Below are positions 1 through 8,735 of a stretch of 21,104 bases of DNA, piece by piece. The notes below the pieces were generated by a model. The model was not told the origin of the DNA and made no database searches. It saw only the letters and a list, made by a program, of their open reading frames with translations. A program made the position numbers and the translations under genes. Numbering within the stretch: position 1 is the first letter of the stretch; every line of letters starts with the position of its first letter. Source of the DNA: an uncultured Clostridium sp. (lineage in GTDB: Bacteria; Bacillota; Clostridia; TANB77; CAG-508); the NCBI GenBank assembly GCA_900555835.1, contig USMK01000026.1:1-21104 (forward strand), given 5' to 3'.

Positions 1-40
1 TTTGGGCTAATGCCCATGCCCCAAAATCTCCTAAATTCAT
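1..40 (-). CDS. 5' end of a gene running off the window, possibly the endolysin
   Basis: An ATG at 38-40 follows a textbook AAGGAGG ribosome binding site with 9-10 bases spacing, and the first 13 codons (MNLGDFGAWALAQ) run off the left edge. Only these residues are visible, so no domain can be identified. Position is the only clue: it follows the XhlA-like protein, the holin and a short fibre-type gene, which is where Firmicutes phages place the lysin. The phrase AWALAQ is compatible with the start of an NlpC/P60 or CHAP type lysin, but that is a guess. The existence of a gene start is well supported; its product is not. Confidence 0.55.
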   Translation of the reverse strand, partial: MNLGDFGAWALAQ

Positions 41-61
41 AATTATTGTACCTCCTTATTT

Positions 62-415
62 TTAATTATTTAAAGTATCATATTCGATATCAATATTTGC
101 ATAGCCAAATTGAGAATTTACATACACTTTGCCGTTATTGTCAACTTGAACAGACGCAAAATTGCTTAAACTTGAACCTGTTCCAATTGCGGTAGCAATT
201 GCAAATGGTCTATATTGTTCTGGTAATGTATAAAGTTGCGTATTTGCAGTATTTTCTATTTTTATACCAATATGTAAATGAACTCTACTTCCTACTTTGT
301 AATAAAAGCTATTTCCATAACCTTCATAATTGCTAGCATTATCGGGTTCAAAATATGTTATATCACTATTTTTAAATTTATTCTTCATTTTATTCTTAGC
401 ATATTGGGGTATCAT
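62..415 (-). CDS. small phage tail-fibre-like protein, 117 aa
   Basis: The protein has no domain I can name with confidence. The pattern of alternating hydrophobic and polar residues, with VGSRVHLHIGIKI, LPEQYRPFAIA and VQVDNNGKVYV, resembles the beta-rich C-terminal head domain often found at the end of Firmicutes phage tail fibres and baseplate proteins (the YRP...VxVxxNGxV signature). It is preceded by GGGGTG a few bases before ATG. It sits after the holin rather than next to the baseplate genes, and its start overlaps the end of the 36-aa peptide gene (396-506). A function in receptor binding is inferred from the fold-like pattern only. Confidence 0.6.
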   Translation of the reverse strand: MIPQYAKNKMKNKFKNSDITYFEPDNASNYEGYGNSFYYKVGSRVHLHIGIKIENTANTQLYTLPEQYRPFAIATAIGTGSSLSNFASVQVDNNGKVYVNSQFGYANIDIEYDTLNN

Positions 416-506
416 GATAGCACCCCATTTCTTTTTTTATTTTTTTAGTAATACTGTGTGTGTGTGTGTGTACAGCCACAAGGCTTTCAGCGATTTTATT
501 TTTCAT
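396..506 (-). CDS. 36-aa phage peptide with a His-Thr repeat
   Basis: The frame starts at an ATG 9 bases after GGAGG that lies inside the 3' end of the holin gene, and it encodes MKNKIAESLVAV followed by HTHTH and a basic tail (KKIKKEMGCYHDTPIC). It overlaps the last bases of the holin and the first of the next gene, as is usual in tightly packed phage operons. The HTHTH stretch is encoded by a 17-base alternating GT/CA run, so slippage would change the frame of the last third of the peptide. No function is known to me; the strong Shine-Dalgarno and the position argue that it is translated. Confidence 0.6.
   Translation of the reverse strand: MKNKIAESLVAVHTHTHSITKKIKKEMGCYHDTPIC
455..471. 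repeat. GT/CA dinucleotide microsatellite, 8.5 units
   Basis: Seventeen bases of uninterrupted alternating TG lie inside the 36-aa peptide gene, where they encode HTHTH on the minus strand. Such a run is uncommon in an A+T-rich phage genome and could slip during replication. Confidence 0.9.
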
Positions 507-708
507 TTGCTTGCTCCTCCTTATTGCTTATTGCTTTTTGTCCTAACAAGTAAGTACCTATTACACCTTGAATTACTGCTATAACTTGCACTATTTGTAT
601 TGCATATGGTATTGTTATACCATCTACGGCATTTATTCCTGCGACTAATGCACTTATTATTGCTAGTACGTTTGTTAAATATTTTGCTATTGTTTTTAAT
701 TTTTCCAT
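496..708 (-). CDS. phage holin
   Basis: A 70-aa protein with a short basic N-terminus (MEKLKTIAKY), two hydrophobic segments at about residues 10-27 and 31-56, and a charged C-terminal tail (NKEEQANEK). This is the size and topology of small Firmicutes phage holins, which form lesions in the membrane and release or activate the lysin at the end of infection. A GGGAGAG site precedes the ATG. The gene follows the XhlA-like gene and precedes the presumed lysin, which supports the role. The exact holin family was not tested. Confidence 0.8.
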   Translation of the reverse strand: MEKLKTIAKYLTNVLAIISALVAGINAVDGITIPYAIQIVQVIAVIQGVIGTYLLGQKAISNKEEQANEK

Positions 709-723
709 AATTTTCTCTCCCTT

Positions 724-1002
724 CTATTTTAAACCTAATTTAAAAAGAGCAAATGCTAGTATTGCATAAAATAAATAATCAATCAATTTATCCCATTTCA
801 TACCTTTTTGCTCTTTTCCTTTTTGAATATCTTCTTTTATTTCTGAAACATTATTTTCCATATTGCTCATTCGATAATCCATTTTTTCCATAATCGTATA
901 TGTATTTTGCAGTTCTTTTATTTGCTCGTCATGTTCATTTAGCCTTTTTGTATTTGATTTTTCTCGTTCCTCTAGGTGAGCAATTGCCACTTCAACATCC
1001 AT
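724..1002 (-). CDS. XhlA-like membrane-anchored lysis protein
   Basis: A 92-aa protein with a long charged coiled coil (about residues 5-68, heptad-like EREKSNTKRLNEHDEQIKEL) and one C-terminal hydrophobic segment (YLFYAILAFALFKLGL). This matches haemolysin XhlA of Bacillus phages and prophages (PBSX), which acts with the holin in lysis and carries the same coiled coil plus single C-terminal membrane anchor. It is directly upstream of the holin with a 15-base gap, and AAGGAAG precedes the start. Function is by family resemblance. Confidence 0.8.
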   Translation of the reverse strand: MDVEVAIAHLEEREKSNTKRLNEHDEQIKELQNTYTIMEKMDYRMSNMENNVSEIKEDIQKGKEQKGMKWDKLIDYLFYAILAFALFKLGLK

Positions 1003-1017
1003 ATTTTTTCTTCCTTT

Positions 1018-1440
1018 CTATTTTATTCCTACGATTTTTAAAACACCCCAAGTATCTGCTGAGCTATCTCTATCTTGGAAGTTCCAGCTGTGTGCTAGAT
1101 TAGAATAGCCAAAACCATACCCTATTACTTTTGTTTTATCGCCACTAACAGCAACAGAACATTTATTCAAATATTGTGTTCCATCCATAGCACCAGCAGC
1201 AACTGCATTTCCATATTTATAATAAACTCCGTTTTTTTCAATGTTTATTGTTTGAATATTTAAGTCAATTTCTAAAAAATCTATAATTCCAGACATACGA
1301 ACTTTTACTCGAAGTCTTTTATATCCATTTACATTTACATTGATTGCATTCCCACCTGCTGAAATGCCACTCCAAAGAACGGTTTCTTTTGAGTTTATTT
1401 CTTTAATCATTTGCTTTAACTTTGTAAATGTATTAAGCAT
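1018..1440 (-). CDS. putative tail fibre or baseplate appendage protein, 140 aa
   Basis: Not recognised as a named family. An N-terminal helical stretch (residues 1-20, TFTKLKQMIKEINSKETVLW) is followed by a beta-rich, glycine-rich body with VNVNGYKRLRVKVRM and GYGFGYSNLAHSW. The body resembles the C-terminal receptor-binding type domains of Firmicutes phage fibre genes. It follows AAGGGGGG and overlaps the stop of the preceding fibre gene by 8 bases, so the two are probably translationally coupled. A role at the distal tail is inferred from position between baseplate genes and lysis genes. Confidence 0.55.
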   Translation of the reverse strand: MLNTFTKLKQMIKEINSKETVLWSGISAGGNAINVNVNGYKRLRVKVRMSGIIDFLEIDLNIQTINIEKNGVYYKYGNAVAAGAMDGTQYLNKCSVAVSGDKTKVIGYGFGYSNLAHSWNFQDRDSSADTWGVLKIVGIK

Positions 1441-2089
1441 TATATTCCCCCCTTATTACGAAATCGAAATATTCTCCTTCTTCACAGCCCCAGTCAGATG
1501 TTATTTTTATTTGATTGCTTATGCTTCCACTTTCTCCTATTTCTTGATAATGCCCATCTGTTCCCTCTTCGTCTGAACTTTTCCTTAATAATTCTCCCAT
1601 AAAATACACATCTAAACACTCTTCTCCTACTTTATAATTGGCGGGTACTGTTATTGTAGATCCTGCATCTAAATTGCTACTTAATATCAGCTTATATTTT
1701 GTTGTTTTTATTTCTGTCTTTGTGGCTAAATCGTCTACATTAGTTGCACTTCCTAGCTCGTCCCACTTATTTTCATTTTCATTAAAAGCATAATCTTTAT
1801 TTTCTGAAATTACATTGTATACATCTCCGCCTTTTGCTCCTGTTATGTTGTTTAAATCTTCTAATGTTTCAACTGAGCCTTTGTATTTGTATATGTTTTG
1901 CAACGTATCAATTTTTTTCTTGTAACTGTCGGTAAAATCATTTTGTGAAAGTCCTTTTCCTGGTATTTTATCAACTTTTCCAAACAATGTTGTATCTATA
2001 ATAGTATTGTTCGTATTAGCATCATCCACATTATAACTTTCGCTTTGCTTCGGTTTTTTTAAATTATAATGTTCTGTGTAATCAGACAT
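1433..2089 (-). CDS. tail fibre protein, 218 aa
   Basis: The N-terminus YNLKKPKQSESYNVDDANTN is the common start of Firmicutes phage tail fibre or hyaluronidase-like proteins (YxLxKPxxxDxYNVxDxNxN), which attaches the fibre to the baseplate. A linker with GAKGGDVYNVI and NKWDELGSA (the carbohydrate-binding-like segment often seen in fibres) follows at about residues 80-115, then a beta-rich C-terminal part. A strong TTAGGAGG site lies upstream. The gene is short for a complete fibre, so the following 140-aa protein may form part of the same structure. Confidence 0.75.
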   Translation of the reverse strand: MSDYTEHYNLKKPKQSESYNVDDANTNNTIIDTTLFGKVDKIPGKGLSQNDFTDSYKKKIDTLQNIYKYKGSVETLEDLNNITGAKGGDVYNVISENKDYAFNENENKWDELGSATNVDDLATKTEIKTTKYKLILSSNLDAGSTITVPANYKVGEECLDVYFMGELLRKSSDEEGTDGHYQEIGESGSISNQIKITSDWGCEEGEYFDFVIRGEYNA

Positions 2090-2102
2090 TTATACAGACC
2101 TC

Positions 2103-3240
2103 CTAACTTATTTTCATAATAACTAATTTGTAAGTAACATCTTTTCGTGCTGCCACAGAAGCTACTTTTGCTGACATAATAGTTATCCCCGAAGGCTTAA
2201 GAATAACTTTTGTATCTCCATTTCCTAATAACATTGAACTTGAAGATGGAGTTTGTGGGGTTGCCCACCAATCTATATGCACTGTATTATGAGACATTAT
2301 TGAAACAACAATACAATTATCTTTTGTAAAGCCAGAAGGATAATTTACTGTTGTTGTACCCAATAAATTTTCATCTTCTGCTTCTGGCATTGTTATTGTT
2401 CCAGTTAATACTGCAAAATTTCCTTTCGTAATATATTCGGTTGATGATTTTCCCCCTAATTTATATGCATTAGTTGCAGTCGCACTATTTCCGACTACAA
2501 CTTTTGGCAGTAGTAGCAGTAGCAGCATTGCCTGTACAACTATTAGAAGAACCACTAACATTTCCTTTGACATCTGCTTCAACACCTCCATTTACTATTA
2601 GTTTGCCAGTTATCGTATTATCTTGGTTTTTCAATACTAAATTAGTTTTTATATTTTCTATATAATCTTGAAATTGTTGATATAGATCCTCTCCGTCAAC
2701 ACTAATTAAAGAATTAACTATTCCACAAAGTGTTTTATCTAATCTTTTATCAACAACATCTGAGGCTTCAATATTAGATGTACTTTTTACAGTTACCTCT
2801 GCCAAGCATATTTCATAAATATTGTTATCTCTTTGCAATGAAGCTGGTGTTGTTCCATTTCCTGCCTTGATATATAACTTTGTTTCTCTTACTGCTAGTG
2901 TTTTATCTAATTTTACAACAACTCTGTCAATACGATTTCCACTAGTTGGTCTTTCTAATGTAAATATCTTGTCTTCTTCATTTTCAAAGTCTGCCCCTTC
3001 TATTATTCCAGCTCCTGCATTTACTTTTATATTGAGTCCTCCATTTGATGTAACTTTCATTCCATTTTCGCCATAATTTTTGTAGTGTCCAAAATAAATC
3101 CCATTGCTTAAAAATTTAGCAAAATATTTTCTAAATATTTCGGCTTCATAAAGTCTGTCTGGCTCCATTTTTCCACTTTCAGAATTTAATACATCCATTG
3201 AATCAAATGGAAAACTTTTTAATTTTATTTCTCCTGACAT
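2103..3240 (-). CDS. baseplate/tail fibre protein, needs +1 frameshift at CGGA
   Basis: Frame 0 runs from 3240 and stops at TAG (2485-2487). Skipping one C (position 2493) at AGT C GGA gives a single 378-aa protein (1138 nt, i.e. 379 codons plus one base). The N-terminal part (FPFDSMDVLNSESG, then FRKYFAKFLSNGIY and VKVNAGAGIIEGADF-like segments) is typical of a baseplate or receptor-binding scaffold that contains a conserved IxxGxA-type carbohydrate module. Around the shift an internal repeat continues across the junction: CTGNAATAT before it and SGNSATAT after it, the GNAxTAT motif common in fibres. That repeat shows that glycine is the expected residue at 250. The C-terminal 129 aa form a beta-rich tip domain. 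It starts after GAAAGGAAAG. Confidence 0.85.
2490..2493 (-). other. +1 frameshift site CGGA in baseplate protein gene
   Basis: Frame 0 reads AGT CGG AAA TAG. The restored reading is AGT (C) GGA AAT AGT, giving S-G-N-S, which repeats the upstream T-G-N-A motif. The frame-0 stop is two codons after CGG. Confidence 0.85.
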
Positions 3241-3256
3241 CTTCTTTCCTTTCTAT

Positions 3257-3291
3257 AAAAACAAGACCTAATTTAATTTATAGGTCTTGTT
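3257..3291 (-). terminator. intrinsic terminator-like hairpin after the Tal gene
   Basis: AACAAGACCTA (3281-3291 complement) pairs with TAGGTCTTGTT over 11 perfect base pairs with a 10-base loop, followed on the minus strand by a T run. The Tal stop codon lies in the loop, so the hairpin begins inside the coding sequence. The downstream baseplate gene follows at once, so some read-through is required. Confidence 0.75.
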
Positions 3292-4448
3292 ATTATTCTT
3301 TTTATTTCTTCCCCTAGACTTGGCACTTTATCTCCAAAGCCTAATTCTACTGTTTTATTATTTCTTTCATATATTTCTTTTGCTTGAATTATACGTTTAT
3401 CTTCATATATTCCATCACTTTCAAGAGTTACTAAATCTCCTAAAAAGAAATCTTTTTCCCATTCCATATTTGGAATTTGATATACTTTTCCTTCTACGCT
3501 TTGAATTATCTTATATGTATCTAATTTCTTTTGCCCCTCTGTTTTCAATTCGTCTGCTTCTTCTATATTATTTAGGTCTATTAAAACTTCTCTTCTATCA
3601 AATCCTGTTGCAGTTCCAAGAACAATTATAAGTCTATCTTCATTTTCGCCTTTTCCAGCAACATATCCAACATTTTTATAATTTGAATTATCGTCTGTTG
3701 TTTTTCCTTCAAGTAAATTTTTCTTTTTTTCGCTAAATACTATATAAGGATGCTTTATTGTTCCTTGTAGTTGCTCGTGTGTATATGATTGTAATTGTGC
3801 GTGAGTAAATTTTTTTAAAAGTTCATGTGTAGTTGGATTTTCTATTTGATTTACAGTTCTGTCAGTACCTCTTAGACTGTCAAAATAAATACATTTTTCT
3901 GTTCTACTTAAATAGCCATACCATCCTAGTCCTGTGTCTTCACTTATATGTTTTTCTTCGTCATGCAAATTAGTTAGTCTTGCTTGCCATACTGTCTTGA
4001 TACCTCTATTTTGTGTTGGTGCTATCTTAATCCATGGAATATCTCTTTCTGGTGTTCTTATATTATCGTAATAGCTTTCTACTAAATGATTTTTTAAATA
4101 ATGTTTTTGTATATTTTCTGCGTAATCTTCTGATACTCTATCATATCCATTTGTAGCAATTATTCTTCTTTTTGTGATTCCTTTTATGCAAGGTCCTGTT
4201 ACTTTCATTGTTTTACTATTTTTGTTTGTATCAATTACTACTTTATCTATCAAAAGAATTTTGTCATCCCTTTTATTAACTATTAACATGTTATCTTTTT
4301 TTAGTTTGCTTGTGTTTGCTTTATTTTTATTGATAGTTAATTCAAAAGTTCCACATTCATAATAATTCCATATACAAATAAGGCTTTCAAAATTAGTAAT
4401 GATGCCTAAAAGTTCAAAGTTAGTATTTATTATTTCTATACAATTCAT
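3273..4448 (-). CDS. tail-associated protein (Tal / Gp37-like), 391 aa
   Basis: The sequence resembles the siphovirus ReqiPepy6 Gp37-like / phage minor tail family that forms the baseplate hub beneath Dit. It starts IEIINTNFELLGIITNFESL, the usual opening beta-strand pattern, with WNYYECGTFELTI and later LGDLVTLESDGIYEDKRI and VELGFGDKVPSLGEEIKRI at the end, all characteristic of this family. At 391 aa it is a hub without a long C-terminal peptidase domain. Residues 207-228 carry three copies of an eight-residue THxxLxxF/Y repeat. It lies one base after Dit, as expected from the tape measure-Dit-Tal order. Confidence 0.82.
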   Translation of the reverse strand: MNCIEIINTNFELLGIITNFESLICIWNYYECGTFELTINKNKANTSKLKKDNMLIVNKRDDKILLIDKVVIDTNKNSKTMKVTGPCIKGITKRRIIATNGYDRVSEDYAENIQKHYLKNHLVESYYDNIRTPERDIPWIKIAPTQNRGIKTVWQARLTNLHDEEKHISEDTGLGWYGYLSRTEKCIYFDSLRGTDRTVNQIENPTTHELLKKFTHAQLQSYTHEQLQGTIKHPYIVFSEKKKNLLEGKTTDDNSNYKNVGYVAGKGENEDRLIIVLGTATGFDRREVLIDLNNIEEADELKTEGQKKLDTYKIIQSVEGKVYQIPNMEWEKDFFLGDLVTLESDGIYEDKRIIQAKEIYERNNKTVELGFGDKVPSLGEEIKRIITRPIN

Positions 4449-5340
4449 TTAAACACCTACATACTTATTAGTATAGTCTTTTATAGTTACTCTATCTTTT
4501 GCTCCCTCTATATCTGAACTATACTCGATTAAGTTCTTTCCTACTATTAATTTAAAAAATGTAGACGTTAAATCGATTTCGTTATATACATCTTTTGTTT
4601 CGTTTGGTGTTATAAGATTAACAGTTTCTTTTCCTTCCCTGGTGTCTATTACTAATTTTTCTTTTTCTCCTATTTCCATATTCACTTGTATATATTCTCC
4701 TGTCGTTTTGTTTGCTATTTTGGGATTTTTAGCTGGTCCAATATATTCTATTTGAACAGGTGCTTCAACATCTCCCAAATTTTCGATTTCTTTATAAAAG
4801 CTTACATTAGAAAATGTTGTTGCAAGTGTAAGAGGAAATTTAAGTCCACCTGAAACAGATTTTATATCAATATCTTGTCCTTTTTCATCTAACCAATATG
4901 GATCTTGGCAATAAAAAGAGATAGTTGCAGTATCATGATTATTCTTTCTATCATTGAATTCTGCACTATCTTCCACTTTTCCATATATTCTATATTTCTT
5001 ATAGTCATTTGTATAATAAATCAATAACTCTCCTCTTTTATTTGTTTGAGAATTATATGTTTTAGGATTTATTATTCGCATTATTTTTCGTCTTAATTCA
5101 TATAGTTTTAATCTATTTTTGGTTCTGATTGTTGCCTTTAATTTAATAACTCTTGCATCTAATAAACTGTCTTCACTATTACATCCATCTTGATTTACTC
5201 CTTGGCTTTTTTGTGAAGTTGCTCCGTGGATGCCCTAATCCTTCAATATGGCTTAAAAGTATATCTTCTTCTGGATTTCCTACACTATCAAATACTATAT
5301 TTTCATTTAAAGCTAAATTGATTATTTCTAATTTTTGCAT
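4449..5340 (-). CDS. distal tail protein Dit, needs +1 frameshift at CGGA
   Basis: The gene starts at ATG 5338-5340 after GGTGG, overlapping nothing and 8 bases after the tape measure stop. Frame 0 encodes 38 residues ending GLGHP, then would read CGG and stop at TAA some 16 codons later. Skipping the C at 5226 joins it to GATSQKSQGVNQDGCN and on to a total of 296 aa, a normal Dit length. The restored N-terminal part has the pattern IxGLGxP...QDGxxxxDSLLDxRxI of siphovirus tail proteins (Dit, which joins tail tube to baseplate). The C-terminal half begins at RIINP and contains FYCQDPYWLDE, also a Dit hallmark. An internal ATG at 5081 could start a fragment but lacks the N-terminal ring domain. 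Confidence 0.88.
5223..5226 (-). other. +1 frameshift site CGGA in dit
   Basis: Frame 0 reads CAT CCA CGG AGC AAC and stops about 16 codons on. The restored reading is CAT CCA (C) GGA GCA ACT, giving H-P-G-A-T and a complete Dit N-terminal domain. Confidence 0.87.
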
Positions 5341-5348
5341 TTTACCAC

Positions 5349-8300
5349 CTACATTCCTGCTAAACTTGATGCCAATTGTTCGTCTATATTTCTTAATTTT
5401 CTATAAGTTTCGCTTGGCATTTCTGGGTTTTGTTCAATGTTATTAGTTTGATATACATTTATAGTCTGAGTTTGAGGTTTATTGCTTCCTTCTTCATATC
5501 GATACATTCCTGATGTCCATTCTTTTATCTTGCTTTCTATTCCAGCATTTATTGAGTCTTGAACTCTTTGTATCATATTTTCTATTTTACTTGTTATTCC
5601 TTCGTTAATTCCCTGTGCAAGCTTTTCGCCTAAACTTTGACCTGTAATTTCGTAAGCATCTCCATAACTTTTTAATAACTCTAATATTTTATCTTGATTT
5701 TGTTCTACATTTAATAACATTTTTTCGGCTGTTTCCTGAGCCTTATCTATTTGCTTGCTATAATAATCTTCTAAATTTTCTAGTTGCTTATTGTACTGTT
5801 CTTTTTGCTTGTCTGTCTCATCTTCAATCGCTTGTGTTTTATCTTCCTGTTCTTGTTCTAATAAATCTTTTTGTGCATTTAATGCTTCTTTTTTATCCTC
5901 TAACGCTCTACTATCCAATGTTTTTTGATATTCAGCCACTAACTTATCTAATTCTTTTTGATAATTAGCTTTTGTTGTTGCGTCATGTTCATAATCTATC
6001 AATTGTTGAAGTCTGATTTTCTTTTTTTCATATTCTGCATCTTCTTCGTCTCGTGATTTTTGCTGTTCTGCTTTGTCTAATGCTTCTAATTCTTTTTCTA
6101 TGGCTTCTATTTTAGCATCATATTCCGCATTTATAGCGTTAATACGAATTTCTTTCAATTTTTCTACTTCTTCTATTTGTGCATCTATAAATGCCTTGTC
6201 TTTTTCTTGCATTTCTTCTAGTTGCTTTGTTATGGCATTTGTTAATTGAGTTACTGTATTATCTATCTGTTCTACTCTTAAATCACGTTTTTGTTGTTCA
6301 TAATCACGAATAGTATTTAGTTCTTCTCTGTATATTTCTTTTCGCTCATCCAAAGATAATCTTTCGTCCTTCATTATTTGATTTAGATAATTTCTATGTA
6401 TTTGTATTATCTTGTTGTAATCCGTAGTTTGTTCTGTAATATCATATGCTGCACCTCTTGCATTTTTTTGGTCTTGTATATAATTCTCATAGTCTTCTGT
6501 CTGTTGGTCTATCAAGTCTTTTTCTTTTTGTGCTAGTTCTTTATTTAATTCATATACTTTTTGTCTTATTTCATTTTTCTCATCAGATGTTTTAGCATAT
6601 TTTTTTAAGGCATATTCATACATTGAAATTTCTTGTTTTACACTTATCTGGTCTAATGCTTTTTTATATTCTATTTGTTTTTTATAGTTATCTAAGGCTT
6701 TATTTTGATATGTTTTAGAACTAGACGACGTTGACCTTTTAGGAGTATAACTTGAAGTTACAGTTCCTTTAAAATCGTTTGGTGTTAATTTTGCTAAATT
6801 AGATAATATATTTATTTGATTTTGAAGTGAAGCTGTAACTTCTTCCGTTTCCATTTGCATAGCATTTGCTATTTTAGTATATTCATCTTTATTACTTTTT
6901 AAAGTTTGTAAATCCACTATACTTTTTTGAATTTGTACTTGTGCCAAAGCCCACTCAGCATCTGCTGCTGCATTTTCAGAATCTATCATGGCTTGTGTAC
7001 TGTTTATTGTATTTTCATTAACTTTTGCCAATTCTGGATAAACCTTAACCAATTGTGTTTTAGCATTTGTATATTCTTCTGTTGTTGTCTGTCCTTTTTT
7101 CAATATGTCAAGCAATTCTTGTTTACCTTGTATATCAGCTTTTGTTTGGGCTATATTGATTAACGTTTGTCTATGCGCAGATTGGTTCGTAGCATTTGCG
7201 TATGCCTGTTTTCCTTCATTTACTTCCAAAGATTTGCTTAAAAGGTCTACTTTTTGCTTGTAAAAATCTATTGTTTGTCCAGCTGAGAAATATTCTTTCT
7301 TATATTCTTCCATTGATTTTTGAGCTTTTTTTAATTGACTTTCTAGATTATCCAATTCCATATCATCGTTGTAGGATCTATTCCATTCGCCTTTATCTTT
7401 TAACTCTTTGATTCTATTTTCGATTAACTCTATTTTTTTAGCCTTTCCTTCATAAACAGCTACGATTTCAGCTGCTTCGTTTTCTGCATTTTCAACTGTT
7501 TGTTTCTCATTATCTGTATATTGCCCATTTTTTATGAAATTCTTTAATGCTTCATCTTCTTTTTCTAATTTTTCAGTAGCTTCATTCGCTTTATCAATAA
7601 TTTCTTGTTGTTTATTAACAAAGATATTTAATGCAGTAATCCCAGCAGTAATTGCAAGACCTCCCCAAAACAATGGATTTGACATCAATGAAGCTGTAAA
7701 TGTCTTTGTTATTGTATTAGCTACTCCTGTTGCTTTTGAATATGCTGAAATAGCTGTCTTTGCTCCTGTAAATAGTGTTATTGTTGATAGTAATCCTACT
7801 CCTAATGTTATTATTCCACTTGAAGCTGTTTTATTGTTTTTTATAAATTCTGTTATGCCTTTTGTTAATTGCAACTGTAATGTATTATATTGAGTTAATG
7901 AAGGTATCATACTTTCGCCAATTGTTCTGCTTAATTCTAAGTTAGTTGCATTTAATTGAGCTTGTACACCTTGGTATCCACTAGCCATTTCAGTAGCTGA
8001 ACCGGCAAACATACCCGCTTCTTCCATTATTCCGTTATACACAGCTTGTGCTTTTTCAGCTTGCGTCAAAGCATCGGTACTTTTTCCTATGGAATGGGCA
8101 TAATCTTCATACATTTTTGAGATATTTTTTTGTACACCAGCTGCATCTGATAAAACTGAATTTTCCATTCTAATTCCGTTCTGTGGTTACTCTAACGGCT
8201 TCTGATAATGTATAATTAGCTTGTCTGTTTCCAACAGCGGCATCTTGTAAAACTTTTAGGATTTCTCCTGTTTGCTTTACAGTGAATCCATATGTTAATA

Positions 8301-8679
8301 AATTCTTTGTTGCAGCTGTTACATCTGAGTCGTCCATTAGTTTTAATTTATTAACATCTTCTATTGTTTTTGATATATCAGCCATAGAATTATCAGTAGC
8401 TTTTGCCGTTTTTTGCAATGCTTGCATACTATTAGTATAACTTACATACTTTTGTACTCCTTCATCTATTGCAGATGTTATTTTTACCAAAGAAGCTACA
8501 ATAGATGCTGACATAGCTATAAAACTAGCATCTAACTGACTATTGCTACTTTGCACTTTTTTGTTTTCCTCTTCTAGTTGTTTTAATTTATTTTTTGCAG
8601 TTTCCAAGCCTTTTTCAAGAGCTTCTGTTTTTATTTTTAAATCAATTACTAATTGTCCTATTTGAGTTTCTTTCGCCAT
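5349..8679 (-). CDS. tape measure protein, needs +1 frameshift at CGGA
   Basis: This sets tail length and may help DNA entry. The start is ATG at 8679 (MAKETQIGQ) after AAGGAAG; the longer open frame would begin inside the upstream terminator. Frame 0 encodes 167 residues with the usual N-terminal coiled coil and VTAATKNLLTYGFTVKQTG, then reads CGG AAT TAG. Skipping the C at 8178 gives TTEGIRMENS, the conserved TEGxRxENS motif of phage tape measures, and a total of 1109 aa. Two hydrophobic segments lie near residues 290-312 and 330-352, followed by a very long charged coiled coil (about 360-1050) rich in E, K and Q. Spacing to dit is 8 bases. Confidence 0.92.
8175..8178 (-). other. +1 frameshift site CGGA in tape measure gene
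   Basis: Frame 0 reads ACA GAA CGG AAT TAG. The restored reading is ACA GAA (C) GGA ATT AGA, giving T-E-G-I-R, a motif conserved among tape measure proteins. The frame-0 stop is two codons after CGG. Confidence 0.9.
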
Positions 8680-8700
8680 TTTCTCACTTCCTTTTCTCAT

Positions 8701-8729
8701 AAGAAAAACACCTGCAAAATGCAAGTGTT
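8701..8729 (-). terminator. intrinsic terminator after the moron-like gene
   Basis: AACACTTGCA pairs with TGCAGGTGTT over 10 base pairs (one G-T) around a TTT loop, followed by TTTCTT on the minus strand. It lies just after the stop of the membrane protein gene and before the tape measure start. Confidence 0.85.
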
Positions 8730-8735
8730 AATTTT

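Noticed and set aside
8169..8724. Longer tape measure start at 8724
   Set aside because: That start lies inside the upstream terminator, and its codons have no binding site; AAGGAAG directly precedes the ATG at 8679.
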